Shown: positions 1 through 5,049 of the stretch, in pieces | Layout of the letters: every line of letters begins with the position of its first letter | Numbering within the stretch: the first letter of the stretch is position 1 | Source: Prevotella sp. UBA1395 | GTDB taxonomy: Bacteria; Bacteroidota; Bacteroidia; Bacteroidales; Bacteroidaceae | Length of the DNA: 5,049 nucleotides | Reading direction: 5' to 3' | Assembly (NCBI GenBank): GCA_002305235.1 | Contig: DBQL01000096.1 | Coordinates: 2,654-7,702 of the forward strand | Position numbers and translations under genes: made by a program | The notes under the pieces: model-generated | Told to the model about the DNA's origin: nothing | What the model saw: the letters and a program-made list of their open reading frames with translations, nothing else | Databases searched by the model: none

Positions 1-53
1 GAAGTGATGGTCGCGGAGGCATTTGCGCTGCCGGGCGGTGGCGGCGGCCGGCG
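1..53. other. 3' flank of the transporter gene, no gene assigned
   Basis: This short GC-rich stretch follows the transporter stop codon on the minus strand. It contains GCCGGC and runs of GGC/GCC that could fold, but no T-run follows, so I do not call a terminator. A minus-strand ATG at 20-22 opens a frame (MPPRPSL) that runs off the window edge. It is too short to judge. Confidence 0.3.
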
Positions 54-1766
54 TCAGGCTGCCGACTGCTTCACGCCCATGCGCGACTCCACCACGTTGA
101 CGATATAATCGCCGAGCTTCTCACACTCCTGAACAATATCCATGTACATCGTTCCGATGGCGTAGGTGTACTCATGGTTGTTGATGTCGGTGATATTCTC
201 GGAGCGGAGTTGGTTGCGATAATTGTTGATTTCGTTCTCGATGTTGAACGACCGGGTCGCGTCGAGGTTCTCACGATAGCCCGACATGAGCGAATCCATC
301 TCGCTCAGGGCATCGTCTACAAGCTCGAACATCTGCATGATATGGTTGTATTGCGGTTCGGTGAAATCCTCCTTGCCGCCGTGGCGACGGTTGATGGTGC
401 GCGCGAGGTTGCTGCATGAGTCGCCGATGCTCTCTATCTCGGAGATCTGTCGCAGCATGGCGCGAATCTTTCCCTTGGTGTCATCGCTCAGGTGGGCATC
501 GCTCACTTGGTCGAGATACTTCGCAATCTCGATCTCCATATTATCCGAGATGACCTCATACTTCTCGATGCGCTCATACAATTTATGGAATTTTTCGGCA
601 TCGTTCTCGCGCAACAGCTCACGCACCATGCCAAACATGCGATGAATGCGCTCGGCAAAACTCACGATTTCCTTCTGTGCCTCGAGCACCGACAGCTCGG
701 GGGTCTTCATGATACCCACCTGAATGAAGCGCAGCCTGAAGTCGTCCTCGTCGTGGTTGGCACCGGGCTTGATGAGCCAGCACACCACCTTTTCAATCTG
801 AGGGATAAACCATATCAGCAGGGCGGTGTTGGCCACGTTGAAGCAGGTGTGGAATGCCGCCAGCACAATGGGCAGAATGGCAGCCTTCTGCGCCACCGAG
901 TAGTCGGTCTTCATGGGGTCATAGCCCACCATTGAACATACGAGATTGACAAAGGGATAGAACAGTGCGAGCACCCAGATGACACCAAACACATTGAAAA
1001 CCAAGTGGGCCAATGCCGCGCGACGGGCTTGCGTGTTGGCCCCGAGAGCCGCGAGATTGGCCGTTGCGGTGGTTCCGATGTTCTCGCCCATGACCAAGGC
1101 GATGCCAAGATAGATGGGCAGCACGCCGGTGGAACACAGCAAGATGGTTACCGCCATGACCGCCGCGGAGCTTTGGACGATACAGGTGATGAGTGTTCCG
1201 ATCAACAGAAAGATGAGAATAGACCAATGGCTGCGAATGTCAAAGCTCGAGAAGAAGGCTATGGCAGTGTCGTTGTGTGCCAAGTCGAGACTCTTGCCGG
1301 CATCGCTCAGCAGTACGAGCGAGAAGAATAGAAACGCGATTCCAAACAGGAAATCGCCCACATACCGGCTCCGCTTGGTATAGATCAGCAATATACCGAC
1401 AAAGAACGCCGGGAAGACGGCCATCGTAAGGTCTACCTTGAAACCCAGCGACATGATCCATGCCGTGAGCGTGGTGCCGATGTTGGCACCCATGATCACC
1501 GAGATAGACTGCGCCAAGGTGAGGAGTCCGGCATTGACAAACGACACCGTCATCACGGTGGTGGCCGATGAAGACTGCACGGCACAGGTGATAAACGTGC
1601 CCGTGAGCATGCCGGTAAAACGATTGGTGGTCATGGCCCCGAGGATGTGTCGCAACTGCGATCCGGCCATTTTTTGAAGTGCTTCGCTCATCACCTTCAT
1701 TCCATAAATGAGGAGTGCAAGTGATCCGAGGATCTTCATGAAGATAATCAAATAGTTTCCGCTCAT
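54..1766 (-). CDS. Na/Pi cotransporter family protein with C-terminal PhoU-like domain
   Basis: Probable inner-membrane sodium-coupled phosphate transporter of the NptA/YjbB type (Na_Pi_cotrans family), 570 residues from the chosen start. The N-terminal ~350 residues are hydrophobic and hold the family's two inverted-repeat signatures: QSSSATT (about 64-70) followed by GANIGTT (93-99), and QSSAAV (198-203) followed by GENIGTT (227-233). From about residue 365 the protein is charged and helical, with two PhoU-like motifs, IESIGDS (444-450) and ECEKLGDY (547-554). The transporter-PhoU fusion is common in bacteria, and the PhoU part is thought to be cytosolic and regulatory. The frame opens upstream with a TTG at 1827-1829, but that start overlaps a hairpin and precedes a likely -7 element, so I prefer the ATG at 1764-1766 (MSGNY). 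Another ATG at 1737-1739 (MKILG) is possible. Phosphate as substrate is inferred from the family; some members may act mainly in phosphate export or regulation. The gene has its own promoter and appears to be a separate transcription unit from the ACT gene upstream. Confidence 0.93.
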   Translation of the reverse strand: MSGNYLIIFMKILGSLALLIYGMKVMSEALQKMAGSQLRHILGAMTTNRFTGMLTGTFITCAVQSSSATTVMTVSFVNAGLLTLAQSISVIMGANIGTTLTAWIMSLGFKVDLTMAVFPAFFVGILLIYTKRSRYVGDFLFGIAFLFFSLVLLSDAGKSLDLAHNDTAIAFFSSFDIRSHWSILIFLLIGTLITCIVQSSAAVMAVTILLCSTGVLPIYLGIALVMGENIGTTATANLAALGANTQARRAALAHLVFNVFGVIWVLALFYPFVNLVCSMVGYDPMKTDYSVAQKAAILPIVLAAFHTCFNVANTALLIWFIPQIEKVVCWLIKPGANHDEDDFRLRFIQVGIMKTPELSVLEAQKEIVSFAERIHRMFGMVRELLRENDAEKFHKLYERIEKYEVISDNMEIEIAKYLDQVSDAHLSDDTKGKIRAMLRQISEIESIGDSCSNLARTINRRHGGKEDFTEPQYNHIMQMFELVDDALSEMDSLMSGYRENLDATRSFNIENEINNYRNQLRSENITDINNHEYTYAIGTMYMDIVQECEKLGDYIVNVVESRMGVKQSAA

Positions 1767-1804
1767 CAAGAGAAATCTTTGAAACAGATAATACAAATAT
1801 GTTG

Positions 1805-1812
1805 CAAAGATA
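1805..1812 (-). promoter_or_regulatory. Putative -7 promoter element for the transporter gene
   Basis: On the minus strand these bases read TATCTTTG, an exact fit to the Bacteroidota -7 consensus TAnnTTTG. It ends 38 bases before the chosen ATG, the same distance as for the ligase promoter. The -33 side is weak: the nearest TTTG (1827-1830) is only 14 bases away rather than about 19-21. If used, transcription begins around 1798, inside the TTG-initiated longer frame, which argues for the shorter protein. Confidence 0.45.
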
Positions 1813-1814
1813 AT

Positions 1815-1841
1815 AAAAAAGGTCTTCAAACCTTATTTTTT
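1815..1841. terminator. Small hairpin flanked by A and T tracts, possible bidirectional terminator
   Basis: AAGGT (1819-1823) pairs with ACCTT (1830-1834) around the 6-base loop CTTCAA. The flanking A-run (from 1815) and T-run (to 1841) can extend the stem past one bulged A at 1835. On either strand the stem is followed by a T-tract (TTTTTTATT on minus; ATTTTTT on plus), the layout of an intrinsic terminator. The core stem has only two G-C pairs, so it is weak on its own. On the minus strand it would stop read-through from the ligase-ACT operon just ahead of the transporter promoter. Confidence 0.45.
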
Positions 1842-1881
1842 CCCGATTTTTATTTGATGGGCGGATACTATTTAACTAAAA

Positions 1882-1960
1882 CGGCGTGTCGCGGGCATGC
1901 ATTTCCCCAGCGTCGGCATGGGCCTCAAAGCCTCATGCCCGTCCCACGACAGCCACGCCG
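1882..1960 (-). terminator. Large imperfect hairpin after the ACT gene, probable terminator
   Basis: The outer arms CGGCGTG (1882-1888) and CACGCCG (1954-1960) are perfectly complementary. Inside them TCG (1889-1891) can pair with CGA (1947-1949), and CGGGCATG (1892-1899) pairs over 8 bases with CATGCCCG (1934-1941), leaving small bulges only on the higher-coordinate arm. On the minus strand the structure starts 6 bases after the ACT stop codon and is followed directly by TTTTAGTTAAAT, so it fits an intrinsic terminator for the ligase-ACT operon. It is longer than usual, and an alternative inner hairpin exists: GGCATGGGC (1915-1923) with GCC-T-CATGCC (1930-1939). A regulatory RNA or palindromic repeat is the main alternative. 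Confidence 0.55.
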
Positions 1961-1966
1961 AAGAGC

Positions 1967-2392
1967 TTAGAGCTTATAGAGGTCGCTCGCGGCGATAAGG
2001 TCAACCTTCTTGTCCTGCAATATTCTCTCGCAGGCCTGAAGGTCATTGGGGCGGATGATGACATTGGCGCCGTCGCCATTGGCAAACGAATAGAGGTACT
2101 CGATGAAGATGCCGTTGTCGGAGAGGTGTTTCAGGATCACGGCCAACGACCCGGGGGTGTTGGGCACGGTCATGCCGATGACATCTGTGATCTTCACCGT
2201 GAAACCGGCGTCCTTGAGCAGTTTGTGTGCCGTGTCGGGGTCGGAGACGATGCAACGCAATATGCCGAAGTCGCTGTTGTCGGCAATGCTCATGGCGCTG
2301 AGGTTGATACCGGCCTGTCCCAGCACCTCGGCCACTTGGGTAAGGCGCCCCGACTTGTTTTCAAGAAAGATGGATAATTGTTTTGCTAACAT
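1967..2392 (-). CDS. Tandem ACT-domain protein, putative amino-acid-binding regulator
   Basis: A small cytosolic protein of 141 residues made of two ACT domains and nothing else. The first spans about residues 4-68 and begins KQLSIFLENKSGRLTQV; the second spans about 70-138 and includes VPNTPGSLAVILKHL. Both show the ACT pattern of a beta strand, an N-x-x-G-x-L turn (NKSGRL at 12-17, NTPGSL at 78-83) and a helix. That turn commonly lies near the amino-acid ligand site. There is no catalytic domain, so the likely role is ligand sensing or modulation of a partner protein. It lies 66 bases downstream of the ligase gene on the same strand, with no promoter visible between them, so co-transcription is likely; aromatic or branched-chain amino acids are the inferred ligand. 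I chose the ATG at 2390-2392. The open frame extends to a TTG at 2453-2455, but those 21 extra residues do not look like an ACT domain. The gene ends in TAA just before the 1882-1960 hairpin. Confidence 0.9.
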   Translation of the reverse strand: MLAKQLSIFLENKSGRLTQVAEVLGQAGINLSAMSIADNSDFGILRCIVSDPDTAHKLLKDAGFTVKITDVIGMTVPNTPGSLAVILKHLSDNGIFIEYLYSFANGDGANVIIRPNDLQACERILQDKKVDLIAASDLYKL

Positions 2393-2458
2393 AGTAATGG
2401 GTGTTCTATGGGTTGATGATAGTGGCGGGAGAAGCGCGCGGCGCGTGGCCGGCAAGCC

Positions 2459-3757
2459 TCAGAGCATGCGGTTATCGATCACGCGCTTGGCCTTGCCGGT
2501 GCTGCGCTCGATGCTCTTTGGCTCTACGAGCCTCACCTTAAAACCAAGTCCGATGACGCTGCGCAACTCATCTTCGAGCTTGCGTTGCAACCTCACCATC
2601 TGAGACATCTCATCGCAGAAGTATTCCTCCTTGACCTCAACCTTCAGCTCTGCGATGTCGGTGTTGTTCTCTCGGTCTACGGTAAGCAGGTAGTGGGGGT
2701 CGAACTCTTTCAGGCTCAGGATCACCGCCTCGATTTGAGTGGGGAACACGTTGACGCCGCGAATGATGAGCATGTCGTCGCAACGACCCAAGATGCGATC
2801 CATCCTGACCAGTGTCCGACCGCAATCGCAACGCTCGCGGTGCAGCGCCGTGAGGTCATGCGTGCGATAACGCAGCAGTGGCATGCCCTCTTTGGTGAGG
2901 TGGGTGAAGCACAATTCGCCCACCGTGCCGTCGGGGAGAGGCTCGCCTGTCTCCGGGTCGACAATTTCGGGATAGTAATAATCCTCGTTCAGATGGGTAC
3001 CGTTTTGGCACGCGCACTCATAGCCTACGCCCGGACCGGCGATCTCACTGAGGCCGTAAATGTCGTAGGCCTTGATGCCAAGGGTTTCCTGCAAGGTCTT
3101 GCGCATGTTCTCTGTCCACGGTTCCGCACCGAAGATGCCGACACGGAGATTGAACTCATCCTTGCTCCACGGCGACTCTTTCATGGCCTCGCCGATGAAC
3201 ATGGCGTATGACGGCGTGCAGCAAAGGGCCGTAGCCCCGAAGTCATGCATCAGCGTGATTTGCTTCTTGGTATTGCCCGAGGAGATGGGTATGACACTCG
3301 CCCCGATGTTTGTAGCGCCGGCATGCGCTCCCAAGCCGCCGGTGAAGAGACCGTATCCGTAGGAAATCTGGAAAATATCCTCGCGTCCACAGCCGTAAGC
3401 GGTGAAGGCACGCGAGAGGCTTTCGGTCCATGTAGACAGGTCTTTGCGGGTGTAGAGGGCCACGACAGGCTTGCCGGTGGTGCCCGAGGAGGCGTGTATG
3501 CGCACGATCTGACTCATGGGAACAGCCGCGAAACCAAAGGGATAGTGGTCGCGAAGGTCGGTTTTCTCGGTGAAAGGCAATTTCACCACGTCGTCGATGC
3601 TGTGGATATCATCGGGCGTGAGTCCCATTTCCTGAAACTTCTTGCGATAGAAAGGGGTGTTGTGATATACATATTCCACCATCTTTTTCAGTCGGCGGCT
3701 CTGGATTTCGCGCAGTTGCTCGCGATCCATACATTCCATTGTCTCATTCCAAATCAT
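2459..3757 (-). CDS. paaK: Phenylacetate-CoA ligase family protein (aryl-acid CoA ligase)
   Basis: A 432-residue cytosolic AMP-forming ligase of the PaaK family, normal in length. The family converts phenylacetate or a related aryl acid, ATP and CoA to the acyl-CoA, AMP and pyrophosphate. Visible motifs are the nucleotide-binding loop SSGTTGKP (90-97), YGLSE (234-238), RYRTHDL (296-302), the hinge region GRCDDMLIIRGVNVFP (324-339), and a C-terminal GKAKR (421-425) that should carry the adenylation lysine. C248, C250, H255, C310 and C312 could form a structural metal site, as suspected for some relatives. No other genes of the aerobic phenylacetate degradation pathway are present here. In anaerobic Bacteroidota and archaea such ligases often accompany indolepyruvate/arylpyruvate:ferredoxin oxidoreductase, in amino acid breakdown or in reductive synthesis of aromatic amino acids from aryl acids; that is the more likely role. 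It is the first gene of a probable operon with the ACT protein, under a strong-looking promoter at 3796-3826. The start ATG at 3755-3757 (MIWNETMECM) fits the family's usual N-terminus. The exact substrate cannot be read from the sequence. Confidence 0.93.
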   Translation of the reverse strand: MIWNETMECMDREQLREIQSRRLKKMVEYVYHNTPFYRKKFQEMGLTPDDIHSIDDVVKLPFTEKTDLRDHYPFGFAAVPMSQIVRIHASSGTTGKPVVALYTRKDLSTWTESLSRAFTAYGCGREDIFQISYGYGLFTGGLGAHAGATNIGASVIPISSGNTKKQITLMHDFGATALCCTPSYAMFIGEAMKESPWSKDEFNLRVGIFGAEPWTENMRKTLQETLGIKAYDIYGLSEIAGPGVGYECACQNGTHLNEDYYYPEIVDPETGEPLPDGTVGELCFTHLTKEGMPLLRYRTHDLTALHRERCDCGRTLVRMDRILGRCDDMLIIRGVNVFPTQIEAVILSLKEFDPHYLLTVDRENNTDIAELKVEVKEEYFCDEMSQMVRLQRKLEDELRSVIGLGFKVRLVEPKSIERSTGKAKRVIDNRML

Positions 3758-3795
3758 AGATGATCAGCTTAGCATTGATTGTTTACTCTTCGTTA

Positions 3796-3826
3796 CAAAG
3801 TTACCGCTTATTTACAAGGAAGCAAA
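3796..3826 (-). promoter_or_regulatory. Bacteroidota-type promoter for the ligase-ACT operon
   Basis: On the minus strand a TTTG (3823-3826) is followed after exactly 19 bases by TAACTTTG (3796-3803). Both boxes and the spacing match the Bacteroidota housekeeping promoter. The -7 box ends 38 bases before the ligase ATG, so the leader would be about 30 bases, too short for a riboswitch. Confidence 0.75.
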
Positions 3827-3985
3827 GAAAATGTCGGTATTTTTAATCAAAATTAAAGTCAAACCACATTTTTCGCTACAATTCGTTATTATAATCGGTA
3901 CCAAAGTAAGGATTGGCAAGAATGATAGACAAGTCATAAAAATTATCAATTCCATTTAAATACTTGCATTTATCCATGACATTCA
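3827..3985. other. AT-rich core of the divergent intergenic region
   Basis: These ~160 bases separate the two divergent promoters (the whole spacer is 3758-4051). They contain the palindromes ATTATAAT, GGTACC and TTTAAA but no strong long inverted repeat that would clearly mark an operator. A 42-codon plus-strand frame (3831-3959, ATG to TAA, starting MSVFLIKIKV) crosses it. It is lysine- and isoleucine-rich, resembles no protein I know and overlaps the ligase promoter, so I do not call it a gene. I see no RNA gene. Confidence 0.5.
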
Positions 3986-4016
3986 TTGGCTTTTAGACAA
4001 ACATTCGCTATCTTTG
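3986..4016 (+). promoter_or_regulatory. Bacteroidota-type promoter for the nucleoside kinase gene
   Basis: TTG (3986-3988) is followed after 20 bases by TATCTTTG (4009-4016), an exact fit to the -7 consensus TAnnTTTG with spacing inside the accepted range. Transcription would start around 4020-4024, giving a leader of about 30 bases before the ATG at 4052. Confidence 0.75.
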
Positions 4017-4051
4017 AGCATTGTAAACAGACCCATCCCAATAACTACCGT

Positions 4052-5049
4052 ATGAAACAAAACATACATATTCGTTGCAAAAACAACGGTCAGAGTCTTG
4101 AAGTACCTATCGGAAGCATGCTCTCGGAAGTGTATCGCATGCTCGGATTGAACATGCAGTATGGCCCGATATGTGCCAAAGTGAACAACAAGGTGGAAGG
4201 CATGCACTTCCGACTGTACCACAACAAGGACATCGAATACCTTGACATGACCACCGGGTCGGGCTCGCGCAACTATGCCCGGTCGCTGTTTTTCGTGCTC
4301 TGCAAAGCCGTACACGACCTCTATCCGGGCAGCGAGCTATCCATAGACATACCCGTGAGCAACGGATACTATGTGGATTTGCAGATCGGGCACGCCGTGG
4401 ATCAGGAAGACGTGGAGCGCATACGCGAAAGAATGCAGCAGATCATTGACAAAAAAATGCCCATCACCCGCCACGAGATACCCACCGAAGATGCCATCCG
4501 AATGTTTGAGACGAAAGGCGACGAGGCCAAAGTGAAGCTGCTCAAAAGCAAGGGTTCGATCTATACCACATATTATCAGATAGACGATTATGTGGACTAT
4601 TATTATGGTGCGCTGCTGACCAACACCTCGAAAATATACCTCTTCGGGCTCGAGAAATATTACGACGGATTGCTGTTGCGTATTCCCGACCTGAGAAATC
4701 CCGGCGAATTGCCTGAGATGACACAACAAGACAAGATGTTCGAGATATTCAAAGAGCACCATCGTTGGCAAGGCATCATGGGCGTGAGAACCGTCGGCGA
4801 CTTCAATGAAATCGTGGAACAGGGGCGCGCCACAGACCTGATCAACGTGTCGGAAGCATTGCAGGAGAAAAAAATATCGCACATTGCCGATGAGATCGCG
4901 AGTCGGAAAGACGTGAAATTGGTGCTTCTCGCCGGTCCGTCGTCATCGGGAAAGACCACCACCTGCAAGCGACTGAGCATACAACTGCTGGCCAATGGCA
5001 TCAAGCCCCTGCAAATATCGCTCGACGATTACTTCGTAGACCGACTGCA
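4052..5049 (+). CDS. Nucleoside (uridine) kinase family protein with ThrRS-like N-terminus, 3' end outside window
   Basis: The first 332 codons of a gene that runs off the window; relatives are about 550 residues. Residues 1-68 look like a TGS (ubiquitin-like) domain, with KVNNKVEG at 43-50. Residues 70-220 resemble the N2 editing/SAD region of threonyl-tRNA synthetase: RNYARS (73-78), LYPGSELSI (90-98), SNGYYVDL (103-110), a VDQEDVERIRERM helix (116-128), and ITRHEIPTEDAIRMF (138-152). A P-loop kinase domain then starts near residue 288 with Walker A GPSSSGKT (295-302) and DDYF (325-328), where uridine kinases bind the nucleoside. The expected reaction is NTP-dependent phosphorylation of a nucleoside, probably uridine or cytidine, for pyrimidine salvage; the true substrate of these fused forms is uncertain. 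The zinc/editing residues of ThrRS are all replaced, so the N-terminal half should not hydrolyse mischarged tRNA. The ATG at 4052 sits about 36 bases after the -7 box and opens a typical N-terminus (MKQNIHIRCK). The gene is divergent from the ligase operon, and no functional link is evident. Confidence 0.92.
   Translation, partial: MKQNIHIRCKNNGQSLEVPIGSMLSEVYRMLGLNMQYGPICAKVNNKVEGMHFRLYHNKDIEYLDMTTGSGSRNYARSLFFVLCKAVHDLYPGSELSIDIPVSNGYYVDLQIGHAVDQEDVERIRERMQQIIDKKMPITRHEIPTEDAIRMFETKGDEAKVKLLKSKGSIYTTYYQIDDYVDYYYGALLTNTSKIYLFGLEKYYDGLLLRIPDLRNPGELPEMTQQDKMFEIFKEHHRWQGIMGVRTVGDFNEIVEQGRATDLINVSEALQEKKISHIADEIASRKDVKLVLLAGPSSSGKTTTCKRLSIQLLANGIKPLQISLDDYFVDRL

Noticed and set aside
1767..1829. 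N-terminal extension of the transporter to a TTG start (591-residue form)
   Set aside because: The start is TTG, lies in the loop of a terminator-like hairpin and upstream of a consensus -7 element; an ATG 63 bases later gives a family-like N-terminus.
2393..2455. N-terminal extension of the ACT protein to a TTG start just after the ligase stop
   Set aside because: The start is TTG, and the 21 extra residues (rich in Pro, Arg and Thr) do not fit an ACT domain, whose first strand begins right after the ATG at 2392.
2408..2458. GC-rich palindromic bases (CGCGCGGCGCG, GCCGGC) between ligase and ACT genes as an internal terminator
   Set aside because: The stem is only about 4 base pairs with no T-run after it, so it should not stop transcription.
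2585..3211. Long plus-strand open frames opposite the ligase and elsewhere (for example 2585-3211, 1886-2377, 3245-3763)
   Set aside because: They lie antisense to genes with clear motifs and show no family features; they are by-products of the coding strand's composition.
3848..3881. Second minus-strand promoter (TAATTTTG at 3848-3855)
   Set aside because: The only -33-like TTG (3879-3881) is 23 bases away, outside the usual 19-21, and a better promoter lies closer to the ligase gene.
3831..3959. 42-codon plus-strand frame in the divergent spacer
   Set aside because: It has an ATG and lacks internal stops, but no promoter lies correctly upstream, it overlaps the ligase -33 region's flank and shows no recognisable protein features. 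Conservation of the frame in relatives would revive it.
3983..5004. Minus-strand open frames opposite the nucleoside kinase
   Set aside because: The plus strand here is continuously open with ThrRS-like, Walker A and DDYF motifs, so the minus-strand frames are shadows.

Overview
The window looks like chromosomal DNA from a Bacteroidota bacterium, most likely of the order Bacteroidales; a Prevotella-like genome is my guess. Coding DNA is of moderate GC and the main intergenic spacer is AT-rich. Two upstream regions match the Bacteroidota housekeeping promoter (TTTG or TTG, then 19-20 bases, then TAnnTTTG). No start codon has a clear Shine-Dalgarno sequence, as is usual in this phylum, and all four proteins are types common there.

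Layout: (1) Positions 1-53 are the 3' flank of the first gene. (2) 54-1766, minus strand: a Na+/phosphate cotransporter-family protein with a C-terminal PhoU-like domain. (3) 1767-1966: a spacer holding a -7 promoter element for the transporter, a small A/T-flanked hairpin that could terminate in both directions, and a larger imperfect inverted repeat (1882-1960) just after the ACT gene stop, probably its terminator. (4) 1967-2392, minus: a two-ACT-domain protein. (5) 2459-3757, minus: a PaaK-family phenylacetate/aryl-CoA ligase. Genes 4 and 5 form a probable operon, ligase first. (6) 3758-4051: an AT-rich divergent promoter region with one good promoter on each strand. (7) 4052 to the window end, plus: the first 332 codons of a nucleoside (uridine) kinase-family protein with a threonyl-tRNA-synthetase-like N-terminal half, cut off just after the Walker A and DDYF motifs.

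How the genes relate: the ligase and ACT protein probably act in aryl-acid/aromatic amino acid metabolism, with the ACT protein as a likely amino-acid-sensing partner. The transporter and kinase have separate promoters and look functionally unrelated to that pair. I see no mobile element, CRISPR array, tRNA, rRNA or phage gene.

I found no convincing new multi-gene system. The points most worth a second look are the loss of all four zinc/editing-site residues in the synthetase-like half of the kinase, the competing pairings in the 1882-1960 structure, and a 7-base motif shared near both predicted start sites of the divergent promoters.
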